From positions 15,128,001-15,192,000 of the forward strand of contig CP075495.1 in the NCBI GenBank assembly GCA_021613535.1: 64,000 nucleotides of DNA, written 5' to 3'. The position numbers and the translations under genes were made by a program. This DNA comes from Adineta vaga. Lineage: Eukaryota; Rotifera. This document shows, one piece after another, positions 35,129 through 45,926 of the stretch (within the stretch, counting starts at the first letter, position 1; each line of letters starts with the position of its first letter). A model generated the notes under the pieces. The model worked only from the letters and a program-made list of their open reading frames with translations, did not search any database and was not told where the DNA came from.

Positions 35129-36631
35129 ATGACAACGAGTCAAGCAAGAGTTGATAATTTACGTAGTGTTCTTGTTCAAGTTCCCGGTCTCCTCAGTGAG
35201 AATGATCGATATAGTTTTCATTTTTTAATTGGAACATATGTACCACGAGTAATTCGCGAGAATCCAACTTATCAGGGAACATTTGCACTTATTGAATCAT
35301 TATTTGATCAAAATATTATTAATGATGATGATATTACGTTTCTTATTGATGCATTTAAAACGATTCGATGTTTTACAATTGCAAACATTTTAGAAAGTAA
35401 GCTTGTTTTTTTTTACATCATAATTCTTCATTGTAGTATGTTTTTTTCTTCTTCAATATTTTAGATTATATAAATCAAATTAAATCAGATTCAAAACATG
35501 ATTCTAAACAAATAGTTCGATCACTCATTGATGAACTTAATTCAGATCACATTGATAAAATTATTGTTCCAAAAAGACGTGAGTAATCTTAAATAGAAGC
35601 CACTAAAACAATTCTTCTCTCTCATTCAATCAGCTCCCGGATCTCCATCAAATCATAAAAAGAAATCAAAATTATCTGTAGATTCAACTAAAATTACCAG
35701 TGAAACCCGAGACTATTTATCATCGAGAAGAAAAATCTATTCTATTTTAACTTTTCTATCAATCATTGGATGTATTGTAATAGTTGCTATTTCAACAAGA
35801 AAAACTAATCTGAGAAATGCTACACAAACAACAGAAGATTTCTCAACAACAACAAAAATATATGGAAACGTGAAAAAAGCAGTTAATATTCCCGTTGAAA
35901 AGCGAAATTCAACTTTATACAGACAGGTATTTGGTACATCAAACAATGAAGTTTTATCAACATCAACAAAAAAAGACGAAAGTGCGAAAACAACTCATAG
36001 TGTTCCTATTGAATATGAAAATAGAATTAAATACGGACGGGTATTTGTTAAATCAAACGTTAAAGATTTATCAACATCAGCAAAAAGAGACGAAAATGCG
36101 AAAATAACACTTAGTATTCCAAATGGAGATAGAAATCCAATTAAATATGGAGAGGTATTTGGTAAATCAAACGGTGAAGATTTTGATGATAAGGATATAA
36201 ATAGTTTTAAACCCTTATCACATTATCTTCATGGAATCCGTGTATACGATAATAAGACTGGTTTAGAATCGTATCAATTTATATATATACTTAGTCCCAA
36301 CGATCAAAATCCTATTGTATCAAATCGTTATGGAAATCAAACGAACCTTCTCGACGATGAAGATAATGTTCCAAAAGATGAAAAATTTACCAAAGTTCAA
36401 GGAAGACTAATCAATAAGAATATCACTTTAACGAATGAAACGAATCATTCAATTACGATTATTACAGGACTTCGTTTTCGTTCAAATAAAGATCGACTAA
36501 CTTCATTGTATGATTATGAATTAGGTGAAGAATTTAGTGAAGAATATGAAGGATATACATTAGGATATGTTACAGGAAGATCAGCGGAATATCTTGAACA
36601 AGTGCAATTTGTTTGGTATCGAACAATGTAA
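35129..36631 (+). CDS. Predicted DED-TM-jacalin-like membrane protein, gene 2
   Basis: Three exons (35,129-35,396, 35,465-35,578 and 35,634-36,631) give 459 residues. It is a paralogue of the gene just upstream, with the same domain order: DED-like N-terminus (LRSVLVQVPGLLSENDR, FLIGTYVPRVIRENP, FLIDAFKTIRCF), Ser/Lys-rich linker, one transmembrane helix (IYSILTFLSIIGCIVIVAIS), a stalk and a jacalin-like domain (GLESYQFIYILS, KVQGRLINKNITL, GYTLGYVTGRSAEYLEQVQF). The stalk differs: it has three tandem repeats of about 38 residues (VFGTSNNEVLSTSTKKDE, VFVKSNVKDLSTSAKRDE and a third) where gene 1 has a coiled-coil-like stretch. The last 30 residues are nearly identical between the two paralogues. 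N-glycosylation sites (NIT, NET, NHS) support an outside location. Confidence 0.7.
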
Positions 36632-37194
36632 AAAAAATCTAATGAAGATTAGTTACTGAATTTTTCTTTGTATACTTATTGAATTCATATAAAAATTATA
36701 ATAAATAATGTTATGATTCCCATTTCTTTTAATTACATATAATATTTTTCTTTAAGTAATCACTAACTACCATTGATTAGATGAAAGATTTTACTTATTG
36801 ATGATAACGAATTAAATTCATGAAGATCAAAGAATACTGTAAGGTAGCATGCACAATTATTTCATACATTCTTCATAGAGATAAGATTCCTCACTGAATT
36901 TTATAATATATACTTATTTATTCTACTCAGATATTTTCCTTTTTATCGCATATCCATTTGTTCTTGATGATTCTGCTTCTTTTCGTAGATTGTTTGAATT
37001 TTATTAGTTAGTTGATTTTCCTTTCTGAATAAATTCATCAAGAAATCTGCCGGAAATATTCAGTTTTAACTATTTTTCATAATGTACTTGAAGTTAATAT
37101 ATCAAATTCTAAGAACAAATAAAACTTAAAATCTACGACTTTCAATTCAAGTTCGTGAATTCAATCATGTATAAATATCTGACATCATTTTTTT
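36632..37194. other. Intergenic, nothing recognised
   Basis: AT-rich sequence with an AATAAT-type 3' end for the upstream gene and no further coding signal. Confidence 0.6.
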
Positions 37195-37369
37195 GTTTTG
37201 TTTTTGAAGAATTTTATTAAGAATATAAGATCAAAAAGTGAAAAGAAAAAGTCGACAAATCGATGAATAAAATACAAACAAAAGAGAGGAAAACGAAAAG
37301 AATAATTATTCATTCATTCATTTCTCTCATTTTGTTGTTGTTCTTCTTCATTTGATTGTGTTCTTGCAC

Positions 37370-37951
37370 TTAACAGAATCGATCGAGACGGTATCCTTTG
37401 ACTGAAAAGTCAAACATTTCACCAACAATATCACGTGATAAGTTTGTATATTTGTCACCTTCCATCATAGCAGCTTCAGCTAATTCAGTTGTTTCAAGTT
37501 TGTATGTACGGAATTGAAATGTACCAGTGATTTGTTTGAAGTTTTCCATGTTCAAACGAATGATGTTGTGATTTAAAGCCATACTTTCTGGTGATTTGAC
37601 TGTTGAAAACATGAATCCGAAATCTTTCATTTCAATTGAACTAATTTGTTTAGCATCACATCGCCATTTACCATTGAGATCACCGCGTGGTTGGAAGAAT
37701 AATTCGCTGGCTTCGAGTTGTTTGAAACCAGTTTGATCGTTTCCACTCCATGTATAACTTCCATCAGCACGCATTGTCAAGATCATGTACCATGAGTGTT
37801 TTGGTGAAGTCATATGTAAATAATACATACCAGCAAATCGTGAATAACATGTTGGAACAGCTGAACATGTCATTGGTTCTTCAGTAACTGGTGTTGTTGC
37901 TTGAGCCAAAGCAAATAAGGCAACAGCAATGATAACTGCAGCTTTGAACAT
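37370..37951 (-). CDS. Secreted protein of unknown family, copy 1
   Basis: 193 residues in one exon. A signal peptide (MFKAAVIIAVALFALAQA) is followed by a mature chain with five cysteines (MTCSA, PTCYSRFAG, KWRCDAK and a C-terminal RFC among them), alternating hydrophobic strands and conserved-looking Trp/Gly turns (SYTWSGNDQTG, DLNGKWRC, ITGTFQFRTYKLE). This suggests a beta-barrel-like secreted domain, perhaps lipocalin-like, but no family is recognised. It differs from the mirror copy by only a handful of residues (V/F, V/A, M/I, F/V, I/V). It is transcribed outward from the palindrome. Confidence 0.8.
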   Translation of the reverse strand: MFKAAVIIAVALFALAQATTPVTEEPMTCSAVPTCYSRFAGMYYLHMTSPKHSWYMILTMRADGSYTWSGNDQTGFKQLEASELFFQPRGDLNGKWRCDAKQISSIEMKDFGFMFSTVKSPESMALNHNIIRLNMENFKQITGTFQFRTYKLETTELAEAAMMEGDKYTNLSRDIVGEMFDFSVKGYRLDRFC

Positions 37952-38027
37952 TTTGATATTGTTTAAGCGAAATAAATAAATGAATTAAATCAAATGAATG
38001 GATAAAGTTTCATATGAATTTGCAGAG

Positions 38028-38035
38028 TATTTATA
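38028..38035 (-). promoter_or_regulatory. TATA box for secreted-protein copy 1
   Basis: TATAAATA on the minus strand, 77 bases from the ATG; mirrored exactly in the other arm. Confidence 0.6.
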
Positions 38036-38304
38036 CTGATCAGCATCACAATGTTAACTACCTGGAATTATGTTTTTCTTCTTTATTATCATTGTTAAAC
38101 ATTGTTGTAGGTCATCTTCTTTCTTGTCAGTATGACTAGTCCAATGTACATAGTGTGAATCTATTTCTTTCTTCCACGTGATGATGATTTCATATCGTCG
38201 ATAGAAATCGACGAAGGAATAATACGAAGACGATTACTTCTTGAAATAGAAGAACGAAGAAAAAAATCAACGGGTCGAACGATATCTTTTTCTTGTGTTA
38301 AATA

Positions 38305-39317
38305 TAACAGAAACTGTCGTACCTTCATCCACACCCTCAAGATAATATTGGACGTCGATTTGTTTTTTGTTGTGTTAATGGAAAAGCTCGAGAATAAAAA
38401 TCTTTTTCTGAAAGTCTAATTCTGATAAATTCTCGTCTGTCATCGATTATTTAATTCTATGTAAAGAAAAGTAAATTCAAATACGAGTTGAATTATTGTT
38501 GATAATGATAGTGATAAAATATGAAATATTTATGTCTGGATAACATGATGTTACTAAAAACTAATTAAAATATATATGAATGGTTGAAAATATCCTTTTT
38601 ATTTACCGAAACAGAGGTTATATCAATCAATTTCACTTAGTCTTAATGTTTTTATCTTTTGGAAAGAAAGTCTAAAGTTCTTCATGTCAATTTTATTCTA
38701 TAGCATTAGTTGATAAATCGAAACGTTACATATCGTAAGATTACTGACAAAAACTGTGTTTCGAATTTCAACTTTTGAGAATCAATGGACATACAAAGTA
38801 AAAGATGATTTATCTATTAAGATCGTTTACAGATTAGAGTTTTTCATTCTCGAGTAATTTCTTTAATCATTCAGCTTCTGTTGTCGCAAAAATCTTCAAC
38901 GAATACACAATATTTCGGTAGTTTTCATTTTATCAGGACTTCAGGGAAAATAAAATTTAATATTCATAAGTACAAACGATTTCAAGAGTAAATGAATAGA
39001 ATTCCATCCTAGTTTTAATACGATCAACTATTAACTCAGTATTCTATTATAGATCATGAAGAACAACCAACACTTTTCTTCATACTTAGTTTCTGAATTA
39101 ATTTCAATAGGTTGTTAAAGATATCAGTTCTAATTATGAAATACAAAATCTGTCATGATCTAGTTTTATTCATTGCATTCATAAGAACAATGATCAATAT
39201 AATATCTATGTTATTGAGTGATGAACATGATATTTTATATCTTATATCACAATTCGATGTTTTCATTAATACTAAAGAGCAATAATGAACATGACATAAA
39301 TGTATGTATATCTTTAT
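38305..39317. other. Spacer of the inverted duplication
   Basis: About 1 kb of AT-rich, apparently non-coding sequence between the two arms. It starts near a CCACACCCTCAAG word (38,329-38,341) shared with two other sites in the window. Confidence 0.6.
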
Positions 39318-39586
39318 TAGCTTCAACACGGGAAAAGATATCGATCGACCCGTTGATTCTTTCTTCGTTCTTCTGTTTCAAGAAGTAATCGTCTTATTAT
39401 TATTCCTTCGTCGATTTCTATCGACGATATGAAATCATCATCACGTGGAAGAAAGAAATAGATTCACACTATGTACATTGGACTAGTCATACTGACAAGA
39501 AAGAAGATGACCTACAACAATGTTTAACAATGATAATAAAGAAGAAAAACATAATTCCAGGTAGTTAACATTGTGATGCTGATCAG

Positions 39587-39594
39587 TATAAATA
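39587..39594 (+). promoter_or_regulatory. TATA box for secreted-protein copy 2
   Basis: TATAAATA 77 bases before the ATG, in the same context (GATCAGTATAAATACTCTG) as in the left arm. Confidence 0.6.
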
Positions 39595-39670
39595 CTCTGC
39601 AAATTCATATGAAACTTTATCCATTCATTTGATTTAATTCATTTATTTATTTCGATTAAACGATATCAAA

Positions 39671-40252
39671 ATGTTCAAAGCTGCAGTTATCATTGCTGTT
39701 GCCTTATTTGCTTTGGCTCAAGCAACAACACCATTTACTGAAGAACCAATGACATGTTCAGCTGCTCCAACATGTTATTCACGATTTGCTGGTATTTATT
39801 ATTTACATATGACATCACCAAAACACTCATGGTACATGATCTTGACAATGCGTGCTGATGGAAGTTATACATGGAGTGGAAACGATCAAACTGGTGTCAA
39901 ACAACTCGAAGCCAGCGAATTATTCTTCCAACCACGTGGTGATCTCAATGGTAAATGGCGATGTGATGCTAAACAAGTTAGTTCAATTGAAATGAAAGAT
40001 TTCGGATTCATGTTTTCAACAGTCAAATCACCAGAAAGTATGGCTTTAAATCACAACATCATTCGTTTGAACATGGAAAACTTCAAACAAATCACTGGTA
40101 CATTTCAATTCCGTACATACAAACTTGAAACAACTGAATTAGCTGAAGCTGCTATGATGGAAGGTGACAAATATACAAATTTATCACGTGATATTGTTGG
40201 TGAAATGTTTGACTTTTCAGTCAAAGGATACCGTCTCGATCGATTCTGTTAA
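39671..40252 (+). CDS. Secreted protein of unknown family, copy 2
   Basis: 193 residues, intronless, the mirror copy of the gene at 37,370. Signal peptide, cysteines and all Trp/Gly positions are conserved; the few differences are conservative (for example V22F and A/V near residue 32). With both reading frames intact and promoters alike, both genes are probably expressed, doubling the dose of one secreted product. Confidence 0.8.
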   Translation: MFKAAVIIAVALFALAQATTPFTEEPMTCSAAPTCYSRFAGIYYLHMTSPKHSWYMILTMRADGSYTWSGNDQTGVKQLEASELFFQPRGDLNGKWRCDAKQVSSIEMKDFGFMFSTVKSPESMALNHNIIRLNMENFKQITGTFQFRTYKLETTELAEAAMMEGDKYTNLSRDIVGEMFDFSVKGYRLDRFC

Positions 40253-40428
40253 GTGCAAGAACACAATCAAATGAAGAAGAACAACAACAAAATGAGAGAA
40301 ATGAATGAATGAATAATTATTCTTTTCGTTTTCCTCTCTTTTGTTTGTATTTTATTCATCGATTTGTCGACTTTTTCTTTTCACTTTTTGATCTTATATT
40401 CTTAATAAAATTCTTCAAAAACAAAAGA

Positions 40429-41735
40429 CAAATTTTAATGTATTTGCGAAACAATCATAGTTATTTAGAAGTAGAAAACGAGATAAGGAAATATCAAAAA
40501 CAAAGAATATTGAAAAAATCCTCTTTTAGTATGTGTATCTGTCGTGGAAAGAACTCGTTCAGAATCATCAAGGATATATATGAAGAAAAGAAAAACAACT
40601 TTGACAAATATCAGTTTTAGATTTCAAAGTTTTGTTTCTTTCTGCTTATTCAAATTGTTTTTCTATTGCAATGAAACCTTGTTGGTTGAAGTAAAAAACA
40701 CGATTATTTCACATTTATTTCTCAGTATAGACGGAAAGTCGAAGGCACTGGTGTATATCATTCTTCAACATGTATTTTATTACGGTCACGATTCGTTTAG
40801 AAAGATTTTCAAATGTTTTTGAAACGATAACAACATAACGAACAATCGTTTGAAAGAGAATTTCATGAGATGTTTCATTATGTTTAGTATTGTTACGTTA
40901 AGAGACAGTTAACTCTTTATGAAATTATTGTAGATTCAGATTCAGTTATAGTGTGCTGTTTTTTGCATAGAAGATTCTTTAGAAAATAGAAAACATAAAC
41001 ATCTTGAAAACATATTTTCTCTCAAGTAAATAATTTTTTTGATGTTTTCTTTGCAACATATTTCGTTATAATATTTCATTCTTCTCAACGGTGAAAACAC
41101 TAGAAATATGTTTGTTTATGGATTTGATTCGCATCCTAGCAACTTAATCTGCCTCTTTTTTTCTTTTCTTTTCTTTTCTTTTCTTTTCGGCGATGAAACC
41201 ACTAAATTTTCTAATCGACACCGTTACTGCGCATTTATGAGAAACTGACAGTTGATGATATTCAAGTTTTTGCAAGAAACAGGAAAAAAATATGCTAAGA
41301 AAATCTTTTTTAAAAAAAAACTGGAAAAGAGGAAATGCGACGCATGATTTTCTGATGAAGTTATTCAAATTAATAGTAACCACAATTCTAAATTTACCAT
41401 AGAGACATGACTGAATCGTCTAGTTCATTTTGACAAAGCATTAATTATTTAGATCATTCCTACGCCTTCATCTTTCACTTAATAAAACGATTAAATCTAT
41501 TTTTTCTTTTTTATCTTTATTTATAACTATCAACCTCAAACAAAAGTAACCCATAGTCATCATGAAGTATCGTAAATAATAAAGTAAATTTTTATGTTTT
41601 TCTACTGCTATCTTACAAGTATAACATTTTTCTCCGAAAAAAATATCTCAAAACATATTAGATTAAATTTTCAGTTCTTATCGAACAGCTAAATATATTA
41701 ATAATTCTTTTTTCAATTTTGCAGACAAACTTAAA
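40429..41735. other. Intergenic; pentanucleotide microsatellite, no gene
   Basis: Short AT-rich frames near 40.3-40.8 kb have no domain or splice support. A pyrimidine microsatellite lies at 41,155-41,188. The sequence just before 41,736 (TTTTTTCAATTTTGCAG) is an acceptor for the Argonaute gene, so part of this stretch may hold its 5' UTR exon. Confidence 0.55.
41155..41188. repeat. TTTTC microsatellite
   Basis: Five to six tandem TTTTC units. Confidence 0.8.
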
Positions 41736-44641
41736 ATGTCGACTGATCGTTCATCAACAACAAATGATTCATTTTGTCGTACAGAACATCTTTATACAAA
41801 TCATTTTACATGTTCACTTAAAAATGATATTCAACTTTATCAATATGATATATCAGTTGAAGAGTTGATTCTTACGAATTGGACTAAATGTGAAAATCGT
41901 TTACGATGTGCTAATATTGTTCGAAAGTTAACACCAAATAATCAATTGGAACCAAATCTATTTATATGGTATGATGAACAAGGATATTTATATAGTACAT
42001 CATATTTGGAACCACGATCGATGCGCAGTAGAGATGGTCAAAGTCAATTTCATATTCATGGATTATGTGATCAGTGGTCAACAAATGATATTATGGATTA
42101 TATTGAAGGAAAAACGAAAACATATCCATATAAAGCTATAAATTGTCTTGAATGTCTTTTAAAAAATTCTCTTCAAGGTCGAATAAGAATAATTAAACAT
42201 AAATATTATTTTACAGATGAATCAGCAACAACACTTGACAATGGTTTTGAATTAGGATACGGATTTATACAATCACTTCATCTTGTTGATCATAATTTAA
42301 CATTAAATATTGAAACAAAATCAACAATATTCTATCCGAATATGTCACTATTGCAATTTATTCATCAACAAATCAATTCAAATCAAATATTAACATACAA
42401 AGATTATGATCAACTTAATTTTAGATTACAAAAATGTACTATTATTAGTACAGGTGAATCAAACAATGGATTTGATTATGAATTTAATAAATTTGATGAT
42501 CGTCGTCCTGCTAATATACAACATGAAACAGGTCAATCATTAATTGATTATTATCAAAATGAGAAAAATATTCAATTAACAGAATTAAATTATCCATGTA
42601 TTGAAGTATATCGACGAAATGATTATACGAAAAAATATTATCTACCATTAGAAGTTTGTTACATTAAACCATGACAAATTTATGAATCTGTAAGTTTATT
42701 TTAATAAAAATCATACTTCTTTTTATTCAGTTTTTTTCAGTCACTTGAAATGCAAAATGATAATACACATATTCCAACACCAGAAGAACGTTATAATTAT
42801 ACAAGACATGTCCTAGATCATTGTGAATATAATTCGAGTCTACTTTGTCAAGCAGTTGGTTTGCATATTGATGATGACGAAATGTTAGAATTTAATGCGG
42901 GAATTTTACCATTACCATATATCAAAACAAGTTTGAAATACCAAGCTCATATAGATGTTGATAGTGGTCAAATTCTTCTCGATGAACGTTTACAAAAACC
43001 AAAATCAATATCAACTTTAGCTGTAACATATTTTGGTAGAGATTTTCAAGGAAGAAAAGAAGTTTTTGATTTATTTACAGATAAATTAATTGATGTGAGT
43101 CGTTATTATTGAAATTTGAGAATCTAATATTTATTGAAATTATTTTATTTTAGACTATGGAACGTTATAGTCTTTATGGACGTCATGAAGAACATATTGT
43201 CGAACCAAATTTCGAACAAATTTCTCAATACTTTCGTTCAATGAGCGAACAGATGTGTGAATTTGTTGTTTGTATTATGCATGGACAGTCCGAAGAAGAA
43301 CTTACAGAACTTCGAAATAATATTAAAAAATGTGGAACAATTCTATATGGTAAATGATCTGTTAGATACCTATTTTGAAAGTCTTAATTTATTTAGGTAT
43401 TATGACTCAATGTGCTGTATATTCTGAAATATATATGGATGAACGAATGACTAATTATTGTGATAATTTAATACGAAAAATTAATTTTAAAAATGGAGGA
43501 ATTAATACAGAAGTTGTTTTATATTCAGCATTCAAGGATAGAAATATCGATAAAGATAAATTGATGTTTTTTGGTGGTGCTGTTTTACATCCAATGAATG
43601 TAACTTGTCAGAATCCATCGATTGCAGGTATGAAATGATTAATGATGATTTCGTCTTCTAATTAAGTATTCCATTTTATTTTTTTAGCCATAGTTGGTTC
43701 AGGTAATTCATCGTGTTCAACAACAGCTACGCGTGTTTCTAAACAATATCCAAAAGAAGGAAATCGTTCGATTCATATGATTGTTGGTATGGCAGAAATG
43801 ATTATAGAATTATTAGATTATTATCGTCATGAAAATCAATATTTACCTAATAAAGTTATCTTTTATAGAGATGGTAAATACATTATTCTTCAAGAGATAT
43901 CTCATGGAAAACAATGTTTGATTTTAGGAATCAATAATGAAGAATTTTTAGAAGTTCTTGATTATGAAATAGCAGCAATTCGTCGTGCATTTTTTAGTTA
44001 GTACAATAAATATCTACTATTGCTTTAAAATATATTTTTATTGTAGAAATCTATGGTGATAAACGTAATCATCCTCATCTTACTTTTATTATTGTTAATC
44101 ATCGACATCATACACGGTTTTTTACCTACAAACGAAATTTATATCGAACAGATGATGCATCAGGAGAACGCCCAAAAGAAACAGATAATATGTCAATTGG
44201 TTGTGTTATTGATACAACAATTGTTCATCCATATCAACATAATTTCTATTTAAATTCACATAACACTGATCGTGGTGTGAATAATCCATCGCTTTATGAT
44301 GTTATTCTAAATGAAAATGATTTCACATTAAATGAATTAGAATTATTAACATATTATTTATGTTTTACTGATTCTCGATCATCATCATCAGAAGCTACTC
44401 CATCAGTTGTTCATCAAGCAAATAAAGCGACAATAAATGCTCAAGATTTATTTGATAATTCTACCAAGTAGGATTAAAGAAAAAGCAAGAAACTTCTTTT
44501 AAAACTTAAATGTATTTTAGTTCAACAGGATCAAATCGTAATAAAAGAATGCAATCATTACAAAATACAATTCCAATTGATTTAGATTATGAAATTCTTC
44601 AAGTTCATGAAAATCTTCGTAATCGACCTGTTTTTGCTTAA
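41736..44641 (+). CDS. Argonaute-family protein with in-frame TGA
   Basis: Seven exons in frame: 41,736-42,689, 42,741-43,094, 43,154-43,349, 43,397-43,627, 43,688-43,996, 44,047-44,467 and 44,521-44,641 (about 860 codons). N-domain (TNHFTCSLKNDIQLYQYDI), a PAZ region ending NYPCIEVYRRNDYTKKYYLP, MID and PIWI (NPSIAAIVGS, VIFYRDGK, RHHTRFFTYKRN, LTYYLCF) and the usual FA C-terminus are all present. Two oddities. Codon 313 is TGA (42,672-42,674), six codons before a strong donor (TCT-GTAAGT). The PIWI DVTHP motif reads AVLHP, so the first catalytic Asp is Ala, and the position of the last catalytic His (YHV) is Asp (YDV). The protein may bind small RNA but is unlikely to slice. It could be a pseudogene, or the TGA may be bypassed by readthrough or splicing at an upstream GT. 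Confidence 0.85.
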
Positions 44642-45847
44642 ACAAGCTTCTTTTATATGAACATTTGAATGATCATATTTTTCTGTAATTCAGAATATTT
44701 CTTTTATAAAATTAGATATTTTTCCATCTTAGATTTAATAGAAAAATAAACGTCTTGTGTATTCCTAATTTGATTTGCTCAGGATCTCTTTCTTGAAATA
44801 CATTCGTACCCATATCAATGTTGAACGAGCTGAAAATATTGTAGATTATATTGTTCAATTTTTCGTCACTAAATGAATACTTGAGATTTAGTAGTTTATG
44901 TGATATGATGAAAAAAAGTGATCGAGAATAACGAGACAAAAACAAGTAAAGCTGAATTTTCATCAATTATCTTAACTCTTTTCGATCATAATCAATTTTT
45001 TACTCGATTCGAATCGATGACAATCGGGGAAACTTGAAATAATCGATGAAAATTCTATTTTTGGTTATTTTTTATTAAAAATCGACTTTGATCCGCTTAT
45101 ATTTATCTAATTTGTTTTACATAGGTAGTGATCTTAGTTTAGTAAAGGAGATACTCCCAATCATATTCTTTCTTTGTTCTAGATCTGTTCTCTTTGCAAA
45201 CATATTTAGGTTTTTAACGTTCATTTGCCATGTCAAACAATACGGACCGTTTCCGGTAGTGAGATTCATCCAGTTGTCTTCGGAAATGGAAGCAACCGCT
45301 GTTTTTTCCTGCAGGTTTCTGTCGGAATTGCACTGGTACGGCTATCAGAATCATTGTCCTGGGTTGTACAAACAAAGTTTAAAGTGTATGTTCAAATTGC
45401 TGAGGAAGGTCTCTTTTCATCACAAATACGTCTGGAACTGGATGACAATATGTCTATCGTTTGCCTATTTGAATAAATATTTGCCTGATGCAGCCGGGCT
45501 GAAATACAAGGACAATTCAGACAGATGGCATGGGTTAATCAGAGATGGGCAACTCCAAATTAACTTTAACTTCGTACGCTTTTTAAAATCTATCTCCAAT
45601 TCAGAGTTGGAGTTGTCCATCTCTGCAGTTAGTAGCTGTATTTGATTAGTTTTCTAATGAGAGTCGATAATAACATATTTTGATTGTTGCTTTCATCTCG
45701 AATTAAAAATTCTCATGTAGTTCATATTGATTTTTGAATTCAACCGATCCAATCTATTTTTTTACTCATTTTGCAATCGCTATGTTTATATTCTCAATAC
45801 TTTCATATATCTCATATTTTATCTGAATTATTTCTGTTTATTTCTCT
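44642..45847. other. Intergenic with a GC-richer unexplained island
   Basis: Between 45.1 and 45.65 kb the sequence is less AT-rich and open in one frame for 185 codons, but the peptide shows no family or coding bias. It ends in an 18-base stem (45,541-45,558 with 45,607-45,624, one mismatch) around a 48-base loop. Possibly part of a small repeat element. Confidence 0.4.
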
Positions 45848-45926
45848 ATGCCAATAAAAGATAATCAAATTCTATTTGATAAACATTTTGATCCAAATAC
45901 AATATATATTGTTCATCGTCCAATTG
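45848..45926 (+). other. Possible orphan first exon
   Basis: ATG followed by 26 in-frame codons (MPIKDNQILFDKHFDPNTI) and a good donor (ATTG-GTAAGT). No in-phase continuation was found nearby; the sequence after it is repeat-rich. Perhaps the first exon of a gene broken by insertions. Confidence 0.3.

Larger units (their letters stand above)
37195..38304 (-). repeat. Left arm of a 1.1-kb inverted duplication
   Basis: Reverse complement of about 39,318-40,428. Outer edge at TTTGTTTTTGAAGAATTTT and inner edge near GTCGAACGATATCTTTTTC. High identity runs through coding, promoter and 3' regions. Confidence 0.85.
39318..40428 (+). repeat. Right arm of the inverted duplication
   Basis: Mirror of 37,195-38,304, ending at TTCTTCAAAAACAAAAGACAAA. 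Confidence 0.85.

Noticed and set aside
45088-45645. 185-codon frame
   Set aside because: No recognisable domain or coding bias, and it ends in a hairpin; treated as an unexplained island instead.
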